From Bauldia sp963759235 (GTDB taxonomy: Bacteria > Pseudomonadota > Alphaproteobacteria > Rhizobiales > Kaistiaceae), in contig CAVWYO010000008.1 in NCBI GenBank assembly GCA_963759235.1, forward strand, positions 1-64,000: DNA of 64,000 nt, in the 5' to 3' direction. Shown here in pieces: positions 51,745 to 60,805 of the stretch. The translations under genes were made by a program, and so were the position numbers. The notes under the pieces are model-generated. The model searched no databases. It saw only the letters and a program-made list of their open reading frames with translations, and was not told the DNA's origin. Position 1 is the first letter of the stretch. Each line of letters opens with the position of its first letter.

Positions 51745-53859
51745 ATGATTTCCCGTTGCTGCCTCGCCGTTGCGAGCGTCATTTTGTTGTTCCCCCAGGT
51801 CGCGGCCGCGCAGACGCCGGTCGAGACGGCGCTCCGCGACATGGTCGCAGCGCTCGACGCCACCCCGGAATGGGCGGCGAGCTTCCGCGATCTCTCCTAC
51901 GATCCGGCGACCGACACGGCGACGCTTTCCGGCTTCGTCGCGCGGACCGAGCGGCCCGGCACGGAAATCTCGGTCGATACGGTCGCCGTGACCGGCTACG
52001 TCGCCTCGCCGGACGGCAGCTTCACCGCCAAGGCGGTGCGCGCCGACGGCGGTACGCTGACAGCCGGTTTCATTACCCTGGCGATCGGCGATCTCGGGCT
52101 GGAAGAGCTTTCCGTGCCGGTCATGGAGGGGCTCGTCTTTGAATCCGACAAGCCGTTCACGTCGATCGCCAAAGCGTATGGCGAGGCAATCAAGGCGCGG
52201 TTCGCCCACGCACGCATTGGTTCGCTCGAGGTGATCGAGACCATCAACGGCGCCAAGAACCGCATTTCCTACAATCAGATGCGGTTCGACGGTTTCGCCG
52301 ACGGCAAGCTCGCCTTCATGAGCGCTGGGCAGATTCAATTCGAGACGCCCTCGCCTCAAGGCTTGGTTGCCATGACGATCGGCAGCTTCGAGAGCCACGA
52401 CACCGACCTCGGCGCCTTCGTCCGGGTCTACGACCCCGACGCCTATCAAGGCGGCGTCGGCGACATGGTCTGGCACAACGGCGTGGCATCGGCCGCGTAC
52501 CACAACATCCTGATGGATGTGCCCGGTGCCCGGATTGCGATCGACGGCATCACGGCGGAAGACCTGCGCGTCCGCCAGCCGCCGACCAGCTTCACCGAGT
52601 TTCTCGACGCGATCATGGTCAATCCCGACATGCCGAAGTCGCGGATGGAGCGGCTGAGCAGAGACAACGCGCCGGGGCTGCTCGGCGCGTTTGCCCTGGG
52701 GCGATTGGCCGTCACCGGGCTCTCGGTGAAAGCGAACGGCATCGATCATCTGACGCTCGGCGCCATCAAGATCTCCGATTTCTCGATCGACGGACTTGGC
52801 GAGTTTGCCATCGAAGGTCTTGAGGGAGCCGTGCGTGGCCAGGGCGCGATGCGAATTGGCCGCTTTGCCTTCGGCGGCATGAAGTTCGGCGGGATCGATG
52901 GGTTCAACCGGCTGCTGGCGGCGACGGAGAGCGGGCAGCACTTCGATCCGAAGATGGTGATGCCGACCCTCGGCTTCCTCGAATTGGCCGGCCTCGAGGT
53001 CCAGACGCCCGACATCGACCGACTGAGCCTCTCGCGGTTGCGGATCGACGCGTCGAACTATGTCGACGCGGTGCCGACGGTCAGCTCCGTCGAACTATCC
53101 AGCCTGATGCTGCCTGCCTCGGCGATCAAGGACCGCAAGACCCGCGAACTCTTGCAGCGCTTCGGTTACGACAATCTGGATCTCAGCGCCGCCATCGACA
53201 GCGAATGGCACGCCGCCGGCGACACCTATACCGTCAACAAATTCGAGCTTAATCTGAAGAAGATCGGCAGCCTGGCGGCGAAATTCACGGTGACGGGCTT
53301 CCCGCTGACCGGGTTCCAGGATGCGACGGCGCTTCAGGCGGCGCTGCCCAATTTGGCGCTGTCGAGCGCCGAGCTGACCTTCAAGGACGAGACCATCGTC
53401 GGCACCGGCCTGGTGCTGCTTGGCGAGCAGTTCCATTTCAATGTGCCGCTCGACCAGTTCCGCCAGCAGTTCGCCGGCGCAATCCCGCTGCTCTTGTCGT
53501 GGGGGGCCGCGAGCAACCCACAACTCGCGGCATTGGTCCGCGAGTTGGGGCTGTTGCCGCAGATCACCCCCGCGGTCAGCCAGCTCGTCGCGGCGCCGGG
53601 CGGGTCGATCACCTTCACGCTGTCGCCGTCGTCGCCGGTGCCGCTGATGTCGATCCCCAATGTCGCTCAAACGGCCCCGGAGAAGCTGGCCGGCCTGCTC
53701 GGTCTCACCGTCACCGGGGAGCCGGGCGCGGCCCCTCCGCCCGCGGCTCCCGCCCCGGCGCCCGCTACGCCGGCACCGGCGCCGCAAAGCAACGGGGGCG
53801 GCACCGGAACAGGCGGCGCCACCGATGGTGGGCATCCGGCCCAGGAACAGTCGAACTGA
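51745..53859 (+). CDS. Exported protein, long member of the local family
   Basis: A 704-residue protein with a signal peptide (CLAVASVILLFPQVAAAQ). The mature protein is beta-rich and seems built of repeated units with the theme SVELSSL / GLEVQTPDIDRLSLSRLRIDA, i.e. alternating short strands, and ends in a Pro/Ala then Gly/Thr-rich disordered tail (about 635-704). Residues about 435-600 resemble the 378-residue neighbour. ATG 51745 follows GGGAG. It converges on aspS. Possibly an envelope lipid- or polymer-handling protein, but nothing proves that. Confidence 0.72.
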   Translation: MISRCCLAVASVILLFPQVAAAQTPVETALRDMVAALDATPEWAASFRDLSYDPATDTATLSGFVARTERPGTEISVDTVAVTGYVASPDGSFTAKAVRADGGTLTAGFITLAIGDLGLEELSVPVMEGLVFESDKPFTSIAKAYGEAIKARFAHARIGSLEVIETINGAKNRISYNQMRFDGFADGKLAFMSAGQIQFETPSPQGLVAMTIGSFESHDTDLGAFVRVYDPDAYQGGVGDMVWHNGVASAAYHNILMDVPGARIAIDGITAEDLRVRQPPTSFTEFLDAIMVNPDMPKSRMERLSRDNAPGLLGAFALGRLAVTGLSVKANGIDHLTLGAIKISDFSIDGLGEFAIEGLEGAVRGQGAMRIGRFAFGGMKFGGIDGFNRLLAATESGQHFDPKMVMPTLGFLELAGLEVQTPDIDRLSLSRLRIDASNYVDAVPTVSSVELSSLMLPASAIKDRKTRELLQRFGYDNLDLSAAIDSEWHAAGDTYTVNKFELNLKKIGSLAAKFTVTGFPLTGFQDATALQAALPNLALSSAELTFKDETIVGTGLVLLGEQFHFNVPLDQFRQQFAGAIPLLLSWGAASNPQLAALVRELGLLPQITPAVSQLVAAPGGSITFTLSPSSPVPLMSIPNVAQTAPEKLAGLLGLTVTGEPGAAPPPAAPAPAPATPAPAPQSNGGGTGTGGATDGGHPAQEQSN

Positions 53860-53871
53860 ATTCGCCGGCGG

Positions 53872-55662
53872 CTATTCCGGCAGATTCAGCCGGATGTGCA
53901 GCTCACGGAGCTGCCGGGCGCTGACCTCGGACGGCGCCCCCATCATCAGGTCCTCGGCCCGCTGGTTCATCGGGAACAGCGTCACCTCGCGGAGGTTTTC
54001 CTCGCCGCAGATGAGCATGACGATGCGGTCGATGCCCGGCGCGATGCCGCCGTGCGGCGGCGCCCCATATTGCAGGGCGCTGAGCATCCCGCCGAACATC
54101 GTCTCGAGTTCATCTTCGCCGTAGCCCCTGATGGCGAAGGCCTTCCGCATGATCTCCGGCTTGTGGTTCCGGATCGCGCCCGACGACAGCTCGATCCCGT
54201 TGCACACCAGGTCGTACTGGATCGCCTTGATCGACAGGATCGTCTCGTGATCGGCCGAGTCGAGCGCAAGGAAGGCCTCGTGATTGAAGTTCGGCATTGA
54301 GAAGGGGTTGTGCGAGAACTCGATCTGCTTCGCCTCCTCGTCCCACTCGTACATCGGGAAATCGACGATCCAGCAGAAGGCGAAGGCGTCCTTGTCGATG
54401 AGGTTCAGTTCGTCGCCGATCTTCTGCCGCGCCGTGCCGGCGAAGACATGATGCTTGGCCGGGTGCCCGCAGACGAAGAACACCGCGTCGCCGTCGCCGA
54501 GCTTCAGCGCCTGGCGGATCGCTTCCGTGCGCTCCGGCCCGATGTTCTTGGCGATCGGCCCGGCCCCCTCGCCGTCGTCGCGGAAGAAGATATAGCCGAG
54601 GCCGGGCTGGTCCTCGCCCTGCGCCCACGAGTTCATCCGGTCGCAAAAGGCACGGCTGCCGCCGGTCGGCGCGGGAATCGCCCATACCTCGACCATCGGG
54701 TCGGCGGCGATCTGGCCGGCGAACACCTTGAAGCCGGAATCGCGGAATTGTTCGGTGACGTCGGCCATCTCGATCGGGTTGCGAAGGTCAGGCTTGTCGG
54801 TCCCGTATTTCCGCAGCGCCTCGGCATAGGGGATGCGCGGGAAGACCGGAGTGACCGACCGGCCGTCGGCGAATTCCTCGAACAGATCGCGGATCACCGG
54901 CTCGACCGCGGCGAAGACGTCGTCCTGCTCGACGAAGCTCATCTCGATATCGAGCTGGTAGAACTCGCCAGGCGAGCGGTCGGCCCGCGCGTCCTCGTCG
55001 CGGAAGCACGGCGCGATCTGGAAATAGCGGTCGAAGCCGGCGATCATGATGAGCTGCTTGAACTGCTGCGGCGCCTGGGGCAGCGCGTAGAACTTGCCGG
55101 GGTGCAGCCGGGACGGCACCAGGAAGTCGCGGGCGCCTTCCGGCGACGAGGCGGTCAGGATCGGCGTCTGGAACTCGAAGAAGCCGGCGTCGCGCATCCG
55201 CCGCCGGATCGAGGCGATGATCTCCGAGCGCTTCATGAGGTTGTGGTGGAGCTTGTCACGGCGGAGGTCGAGGAAGCGGTATTTGAGCCGGGTTTCCTCG
55301 GGGTACTCCTGATCGCCGAACACCGGCATCGGCAGTTCCCGCGCGGCGGCGAGCACCTCCATCTCGCGGATGAACACCTCGACCGTGCCGGTCGGCAGGT
55401 TCGGGTTGATCGTCTCCTCGGTCCGCGCCTTGACCTCCCCGTCGATGCGGACGACCCATTCGGCGCGCAGGGTCTCGGCCAGCCCGAAGGCCGAGGAATC
55501 CGGGTCGGCGACGCACTGGGTCAGCCCGTAATGGTCGCGGAGGTCGACGAACAAAAGCCCGCCGTGATCACGCACCCGATGCACCCAGCCCGACAGACGC
55601 ACGGTCTCGCCGACATTGTGGGAACGGAGATCGCCGCAGGTGTGGCTTCGATAGCGGTGCAT
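53872..55662 (-). CDS. aspS: Aspartyl-tRNA synthetase
   Basis: A 596-residue class II synthetase of the bacterial type: N-terminal OB fold binding the anticodon (SGWVHRVRDHGGLLFVDLRD), motif 2 (FRDEDARADRSPGEFYQLDIEMSF region, about 215-238), the bacterial GAD insert, and motif 3 (GIAPGIDRIVML). It charges tRNA-Asp, and in many Alphaproteobacteria also tRNA-Asn. ATG 55662 gives the homologous start MHRYRSHTCGDL. Confidence 0.97.
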   Translation of the reverse strand: MHRYRSHTCGDLRSHNVGETVRLSGWVHRVRDHGGLLFVDLRDHYGLTQCVADPDSSAFGLAETLRAEWVVRIDGEVKARTEETINPNLPTGTVEVFIREMEVLAAARELPMPVFGDQEYPEETRLKYRFLDLRRDKLHHNLMKRSEIIASIRRRMRDAGFFEFQTPILTASSPEGARDFLVPSRLHPGKFYALPQAPQQFKQLIMIAGFDRYFQIAPCFRDEDARADRSPGEFYQLDIEMSFVEQDDVFAAVEPVIRDLFEEFADGRSVTPVFPRIPYAEALRKYGTDKPDLRNPIEMADVTEQFRDSGFKVFAGQIAADPMVEVWAIPAPTGGSRAFCDRMNSWAQGEDQPGLGYIFFRDDGEGAGPIAKNIGPERTEAIRQALKLGDGDAVFFVCGHPAKHHVFAGTARQKIGDELNLIDKDAFAFCWIVDFPMYEWDEEAKQIEFSHNPFSMPNFNHEAFLALDSADHETILSIKAIQYDLVCNGIELSSGAIRNHKPEIMRKAFAIRGYGEDELETMFGGMLSALQYGAPPHGGIAPGIDRIVMLICGEENLREVTLFPMNQRAEDLMMGAPSEVSARQLRELHIRLNLPE

Positions 55663-56047
55663 GGCCAAATCCGGTCACGGAAAAGCGGCCGAATGCCGCC
55701 AAACGCGCCCTTTCGGGCGGGCCGGAGAAGCGCACGCAGGCGCCCTCTTGTCAAGGCGTGAGACAGCCTGCGGCGCCGCGGCGGACACCGCGAATCGGAG
55801 GCCCGAAAAGCACTCGTGCGGGGATGCCCGGCGGCGCCCGCCAACCGTGCCTTCGAGGGTCGCGCCGGCATGTGACGAGCGTCACAGCGCCTCCTCAAAT
55901 GTTCCGATATGTACTCCCGCTCGTTGCGGGACGGGCAAGCCGCTCGGACCGCGCCGATCCCCCCTTCACCAGCCCGGCATCACCGGTCCCGATAGGCCGG
56001 GGTGCTCGTTCTCGAAGCCGGCGGCGCCGGCGAAAGGATTTCCTTCG
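55663..56047. other. Divergent control region between aspS and the first RTX gene
   Basis: This 385-base gap carries the aspS promoter on the left and, from 55871, the activator site and -10 region of the first RTX gene. About 145 bases of untranslated leader would precede the RTX start codon. No further gene or RNA structure was recognised. Confidence 0.5.
55871..55886 (+). promoter_or_regulatory. CRP/FNR-type class II site of RTX gene 1
   Basis: TGTGA-N6-TCACA. TATGTA starts 22 bases after the TCAC, so the site centre would be at -41.5. The same geometry is found at 57345, 59282 and 16502. Confidence 0.62.
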
Positions 56048-57241
56048 ATGACCGTGGTCACCTTCACCGGCACCGATGCCGACGAAATCATCAACCCCGA
56101 CCAGATCTCTCCCAGCGTGACGTCGGACGGACTGGCGACAAATCCCACGCCAAGTGCCGATATCATCAAGGCCGGTGGCGGCGACGATCGCGTCGGCTCG
56201 GGCGACGGCGACGACCAGGTCTTCCTCGGCAAGGGAGACGACATCTTCGACTGGGGAAACTCATCCTTCGCCGGGACCGGCAGCGATGTCGTCAACGGCG
56301 GCAAGGGGACCGACACCGTCAACTTCAAGGGCTTCGGCGCAGACATCTCGCTGACCGCCAATGGCGGATTCGCCGTGATCTCGAGCGACACATTCGAAGT
56401 CAATCTGACCCATGTCGAACGCATAAACATCGGTGGCACCAACGCCGAGGACGCCGTCGAGATCGGCGACCTCAGTGGCACCAGCGTCGAGAAGGTCGTC
56501 GTCGACCTTGGCGATATCCTTGCCCCCGGACAGCCGGACGACGCGAGCGACGTCGTCAGTTCGAATGGCAGCCGCGCCGGTGACCATATCACGGTGATGA
56601 CATCGGGTGGGTCGATCAAAATCAAAGGGCTGCCGGCCGAGCTCACGCTGAAGCACGTCGGTGCGAACGACGTTCTCACCATCGCAGGCGGACACGGCAA
56701 GGACACCATCGACGCGTCGAAATTGCCGGCCGGCAAGGTCAACTTTGCGATCTCCGGCGACGGCGGTCGAGATCACGTGATCGGCAGCAGCGGTGGCGAC
56801 CTGTTGTACGGCGGCGCCGGCAAGGACGTCATCCACGGCGGCAAAGGTACCGACATCATATTCGGTGGCGATTTCCGGGGCCGCGACAACGCTGCCGACG
56901 TACTCAGCGGCGGCAAGGGATCCGATCTTTTCGCGCTGACCCTGCCTTCCAGCGGCTCGAAAGCCGACACGATCCTCGACTTCGTCCCTGGCCTCGACAA
57001 GATCGTTCCTTTGTTTCACGAGATCGTAGACTCGCTCGACGGAGACACCTTCGGTGCCGACAATTTCCGTATCGGCAACAAAGCAAAGGATGCGAATGAT
57101 TTCATCATCTACAATGACAAGACGGGCGCCCTGTTCTTCGATCCGGACGGCCATGGCGGCGCCGATGCGATGAAGTTCGCAATCCTCGACAAGCACTTGG
57201 CGCTTTCGGCCAACGACATCGACCTGGACTTAGTTATTTGA
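56048..57241 (+). CDS. RTX-type calcium-binding secreted protein 1
   Basis: A 397-residue acidic protein without an N-terminal signal. Glycine-aspartate nonapeptide repeats occur near the N-terminus (AGGGDDRVGSGDGDDQVF, GKGDDIFDW) and in the second half (GGHGKDTID, GDGGRDHVIG, YGGAGKDVIHGGKGTDIIFGG, SGGKGSDLF), forming calcium-binding beta-rolls. The C-terminus (DANDFIIYNDKTGALFFDPDG ... DIDLDLVI) is of the type-I-secretion kind. There is no hydrophobic pore-forming region. ATG 56048. Its first 209 bases are almost identical to RTX gene 2. The secretion ABC transporter is not in the window. Confidence 0.88.
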   Translation: MTVVTFTGTDADEIINPDQISPSVTSDGLATNPTPSADIIKAGGGDDRVGSGDGDDQVFLGKGDDIFDWGNSSFAGTGSDVVNGGKGTDTVNFKGFGADISLTANGGFAVISSDTFEVNLTHVERINIGGTNAEDAVEIGDLSGTSVEKVVVDLGDILAPGQPDDASDVVSSNGSRAGDHITVMTSGGSIKIKGLPAELTLKHVGANDVLTIAGGHGKDTIDASKLPAGKVNFAISGDGGRDHVIGSSGGDLLYGGAGKDVIHGGKGTDIIFGGDFRGRDNAADVLSGGKGSDLFALTLPSSGSKADTILDFVPGLDKIVPLFHEIVDSLDGDTFGADNFRIGNKAKDANDFIIYNDKTGALFFDPDGHGGADAMKFAILDKHLALSANDIDLDLVI

Positions 57242-57344
57242 CTACGCCTGGCGGCCCGGATTCGGCGGCCACAAGTCGCCGCCTCCGGCGACACTTGGCC
57301 GCTAAGGTGGGCGAGCACTCCGACGCCGACAACTGCGATGGGCA

Positions 57345-57360
57345 TGTGATCCAGGTCACA
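57345..57360 (+). promoter_or_regulatory. CRP/FNR-type class II site of RTX gene 2
   Basis: TGTGA-N6-TCACA in the 289-base gap between RTX genes 1 and 2. TAGACA starts 22 bases after TCAC, the same geometry as at the other RTX genes. The leader to the ATG is about 140 bases. Confidence 0.62.
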
Positions 57361-57530
57361 GCGGACGGAAGCGACTACCGCTAGACACCACTCCGCGTTG
57401 CGAGACGCTGCGCTGCTTTCCGCGCCGCATCCTTCAACCGTCATCGTATCAACTCCGCTCGCTCCGGCCGCCTGGGCCGACCGGAGCCGGCACGGCACTC
57501 CGGCTTGCGCCAGGCGAAAGGGCTCCTTCG

Positions 57531-58715
57531 ATGACCGTAGTCACCTTCACCGGCACCAATGCCGACGAAATCATCAACCCCGACCAGATCTCTCCCAGCG
57601 TGACGTCGGACGGACTGGCGACAAATCCCACGCCAAGTGCCGATATCATCAAGGCCGGTGGCGGCGATGATCGCGTCGGCTCCGGCGACGGCGACGACCA
57701 GGTCTTCCTCGGCAAGGGAGACGACATCTTCGACTGGGGGAACCCATCCTTCGCCGGCACCGGCAGTGACGTGGTCGACGGCGGCAAAGGCTTCGACACG
57801 GCCAACTTCAAGGGATTCGGAGCGGATATCACAATCACCGCCAATGCCGGGCACGCCTTGGTCAAGAGCGGCGGGTTCGTCGTCGATCTGAACAAGATCG
57901 AAAAGATCAACGTCTGGCAACCCGGCACCAACAACGGGGTGAAGGTGGGCGATCTCAGCGGAACCGACGTCAAAGCTGTCATCGTTGATTTCGCCGACAT
58001 CACCGGCACCCAACCCGACGCCGAGGCCGATGAGGCGATCGTGACGGGCACCGGCGGCAAGGACCTTATCACGGTGAAGAGTGACTCCGACGTCATCAAG
58101 GTCAAAGGGCTTTCCGCCGACGTCACGGTGAAGCACACCACCGCCCTGGACGAACTCGTCGTGGACGCGAAAGGGGGCAACGACACCATCGATGCGTCGC
58201 AACTCGCGGCCGGTAAGATCGGCCTCTATCTCGGCGGTGGCGGCGGCAACGACCTTCTGATCGGCAGCAAGGGCGACGATTTCATCATCGGCGGCACCGG
58301 CAAGGACGTCCTGCGCGGCGGCAAGGGTGCCGACCTGATCTACGGCGACGACGAAGGCGGGTCGACGGACGCCGACACCCTCAGCGGCGGCAAGGGCGCC
58401 GACAGGTTCATCCTGGTGCTTCCCTCTTCCGGCTCGAAGGCCGACACCATCCTCGATTTCAAGCCGGGGGTCGACAAAATCACCCCCTATATCCCGGAGC
58501 TGCTCACGGCCCTCAATGGCGACACGTTCGACGCCGACAACTTCCACATCGGCAGGAAAGCCGCCGACGGTGACGACTTCATCATCTACAACAAGAATAC
58601 CGGCGCCCTGCTCTTCGATCCGGACGGCCATGGCGGCGCCCACGCCATGAAATTCGCCATTCTCGACGACCACCTCAAGCTGACGGCCGACGATTTCAGT
58701 TTCGATCTCGTTTAG
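57531..58715 (+). CDS. RTX-type calcium-binding secreted protein 2
   Basis: A 394-residue paralogue of RTX protein 1. N-terminal repeats are almost identical (GGGDDRVGSGDGDDQVFLGKG), the middle domain differs, and C-terminal repeats are GGGGGNDLLIGSKGDDFIIGG and GTGKDVLRGGKGADLIYGD (described as two beta-rolls). DDFIIYNKNTGALLFDPDGHGG and a final FSFDLV tail match the type I secretion signal of its neighbours. It is followed after 48 bases by the acyltransferase gene, so both are one transcript. Confidence 0.88.
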   Translation: MTVVTFTGTNADEIINPDQISPSVTSDGLATNPTPSADIIKAGGGDDRVGSGDGDDQVFLGKGDDIFDWGNPSFAGTGSDVVDGGKGFDTANFKGFGADITITANAGHALVKSGGFVVDLNKIEKINVWQPGTNNGVKVGDLSGTDVKAVIVDFADITGTQPDAEADEAIVTGTGGKDLITVKSDSDVIKVKGLSADVTVKHTTALDELVVDAKGGNDTIDASQLAAGKIGLYLGGGGGNDLLIGSKGDDFIIGGTGKDVLRGGKGADLIYGDDEGGSTDADTLSGGKGADRFILVLPSSGSKADTILDFKPGVDKITPYIPELLTALNGDTFDADNFHIGRKAADGDDFIIYNKNTGALLFDPDGHGGAHAMKFAILDDHLKLTADDFSFDLV

Positions 58716-58763
58716 GATGCCATCTCCCGGGACCCGCCGGCGCCGCCATCGGCAGGAGGCTTG

Positions 58764-59252
58764 ATGTCCAAGGTGAATGTCGCACCGGCGGATGTTGCCG
58801 CCGGCGCGGATTCAGGGCTGACCGTCTTCCGGGTGGGCGATCCGGCCATGGCCCTCGGGTTGGCAGTGGCCTACCTGATGACCATGCCCGCCTTCGCCCG
58901 GCTTCCCTTCGGCCGCTGGTCGGGCGTCCTGGTCGGCGCCGTCAATCGAGGCCATTGCCTTTTCGTCGGCAAGGGCGATGCGGTGGTGGCCTTCGCCGGC
59001 TGGGCTCTGGCAAGTGCCGAGGCCGCGGAGACGTGGCTCGCCGGCCGTTCCGATCCGGCGACCGAGAGCGGCCGTGAAGGCGATTGCATCATCATCAATG
59101 CGTGGGCGGCAAGCAGCCCCGAAGCCAATCGGGCGCTCCTCGGCGCAATGCGCGTGGCCGGAAGGAACAAGGCGATCTATGCGAAGCGCGAATATGCCGA
59201 CGGCCACTCGCGGCCGTTGAAGCTCAGCGCCAGACCGCCTGCATTCGGTTGA
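58764..59252 (+). CDS. RTX toxin-activating lysine acyltransferase (HlyC family)
   Basis: A 162-residue protein with the HlyC/RtxC-family pattern: ALGLAVAYLMTMPAFARLPF, then VGAVNRGHCLFVGKGDAVVAFAGWAL (catalytic His in NRGH), AETWLAGRSD, GDCIIINAWAASSPEANR and a closing YAKREYADGHSRPLKL. Such enzymes use acyl-ACP to fatty-acylate internal lysines of RTX toxins in the cytosol before secretion. ATG 58764 follows GGAGG by six bases. It lies between RTX genes 2 and 3, with 48 bases to the former. Its partner proteins lack a classical pore-forming domain, which is unusual. Confidence 0.82.
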   Translation: MSKVNVAPADVAAGADSGLTVFRVGDPAMALGLAVAYLMTMPAFARLPFGRWSGVLVGAVNRGHCLFVGKGDAVVAFAGWALASAEAAETWLAGRSDPATESGREGDCIIINAWAASSPEANRALLGAMRVAGRNKAIYAKREYADGHSRPLKLSARPPAFG

Positions 59253-59281
59253 TCTTCCGTGCCGGTCGCCAAGTCTCGCCC

Positions 59282-59297
59282 TGTGACCTCGATCACT
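59282..59297 (+). promoter_or_regulatory. CRP/FNR-type class II site of RTX gene 3
   Basis: TGTGA-N6-TCACT, 29 bases after the acyltransferase stop. TAGAGA starts 22 bases after TCAC, as at the other three sites. Confidence 0.62.
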
Positions 59298-59408
59298 GCG
59301 GCCACCGCGCGCCTCGGCTAGAGACGCGCCCTCATTCACGGCCGACCCGACAATCGGGCCGCCACAACGGCCCGGCATCATGGTCGCGCCCTGAAAGGTC
59401 AAAAAGTC

Positions 59409-60575
59409 ATGTCCACCTTCACCGGCACCGGCGCCGACGAAATCATCACGCCTGGGTTTGTGTCGCCGAGTGTCTCGTCGAACGCCGATCCGGTTCCCAA
59501 CAGCGATCCCGACATCATCAGGGCCAAGGGTGGCAACGACACCGTCGCCGGCGGGCTCGGCGACGACATGGCCTTCCTCGGCGCCGGCAACGACCGCTAC
59601 ATCTGGGACTCTGGCGACGGCAGCGACCACATCAACGGCGGCTCCGGAACCGATACGTTCGAATTCCACGGTTCAGTGGCGGGCGAGCTGAGTACCCTCA
59701 GCGCGGCAGCCAACGGCAGGGTGACGCTGTTCAGCAATATCGGCAACACCTCCATCGACCTGAACAAGGTGGAGCACATTCACTATCACGCACTCGGCGG
59801 CAACGATTCCATCACCATCAACGACCTGTCGGGCACCGACGTCAAAAAGGTGACGGTCGATCTTGCCGCCTCGCTCGGCGGCAACTCCGGCGACGGCCTG
59901 TCGGACTTTGTCATCGTCGTCGGCAACGGCACTGGCCAGCACATCCAGCTCCTGGAAACCGCCGGCGGCGTCAAAGTGAAAGGTGTCGGGCCTAAGGTTG
60001 TCGTGAAACACGCCGACGCCACCGACGACGTGCTGGCCGTCTCCGGCGCTGGCGGGAAAGACCACATCGACGCATCCGACCTCTCGGCCGGCGGGATGCA
60101 CATCGCGCTCGGCGGGGGTGGGGGCCGCGACACGCTGATCGGCAGCCAGGGCGACGACGACCTGATCGGCGGCAACGGCCGCGACGTACTCCGCGGTGGG
60201 CGCGGCAACGATACACTCCTCGGCGGTCACGGGGACGACATCCTGAAGGGTGGTCAGGGCGCCGATACCTTTGCGTTCTATGACGCCCTTGCCCAGGCCG
60301 GCGTCGACCACATCCGCGATTTCCATGTCGGCGTCGACAAGATCGCCCTCGCCGATCATATCTTCTCCGCCCTTGGTGGCGCTCTCGACTCCACCGAGTT
60401 CGTCATCGGAAACGCCGCCCAGAACGGCACCCAGCACATCATCTACAACAGCCAGACCGGCGCGCTGAGCTACGATGACGACGGCACCGGCAACGATGGC
60501 GCCGTGACATTCGCGATCCTCGACAAAGGCCTGGCGCTGACCTACCTGGATTTCCAGGTCGACACGCTGATCTGA
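59409..60575 (+). CDS. RTX-type calcium-binding secreted protein 3
   Basis: A 388-residue, more divergent member. The start MSTFTGTGADEIITPGFVSPS parallels the other two. C-terminal beta-roll repeats are the most regular of the three (GGGGGRDTLIGSQGDDDLIGG, NGRDVLRGGRGNDTLLGG, HGDDILKGGQGADTFAF, each nine-residue period clear). The end has HIIYNSQTGALSYDDDGTG and QVDTLI. No signal peptide, no hydrophobic domain. A hairpin at 60601-60622 may end the transcript. Confidence 0.88.
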   Translation: MSTFTGTGADEIITPGFVSPSVSSNADPVPNSDPDIIRAKGGNDTVAGGLGDDMAFLGAGNDRYIWDSGDGSDHINGGSGTDTFEFHGSVAGELSTLSAAANGRVTLFSNIGNTSIDLNKVEHIHYHALGGNDSITINDLSGTDVKKVTVDLAASLGGNSGDGLSDFVIVVGNGTGQHIQLLETAGGVKVKGVGPKVVVKHADATDDVLAVSGAGGKDHIDASDLSAGGMHIALGGGGGRDTLIGSQGDDDLIGGNGRDVLRGGRGNDTLLGGHGDDILKGGQGADTFAFYDALAQAGVDHIRDFHVGVDKIALADHIFSALGGALDSTEFVIGNAAQNGTQHIIYNSQTGALSYDDDGTGNDGAVTFAILDKGLALTYLDFQVDTLI

Positions 60576-60600
60576 ACGGCATCGCGGCAATTCGTCGGGC

Positions 60601-60622
60601 AGCGAGGCGAGCTTTCCTCGCT
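60601..60622 (+). terminator. Possible terminator after the RTX cassette
   Basis: AGCGAGG (60601-60607) pairs with CCTCGCT (60616-60622) over an eight-base loop; only TCG follows, so the T run is poor. Confidence 0.3.
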
Positions 60623-60805
60623 TCGTGTCGCACCACGATCGCCGCGGCCCGCTTCGGGCAGCACGGCCACCTGTCGGCCGGCAATCTCGCGGGCAGGTGC
60701 TGCCGGTCGAGCAAAATCGACTTTATATTTCAGCTTGTTGGCTGACCGACCCTCACCCAAGATTGGATTGGCGACATTCGCGGCCGGCTGGGTTATAGGA
60801 AGGCT

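Noticed and set aside
54310..55761. Plus-strand open frame of 483 codons
   Set aside because: It is the antisense shadow of aspS.
56150..60260. Repeated Gly-Asp-coding units that look like a DNA repeat array
   Set aside because: They are the calcium-binding nonapeptide repeats of the RTX genes, in frame and variable. They are not CRISPR or another non-coding array; no spacer-repeat array was found anywhere in the window.
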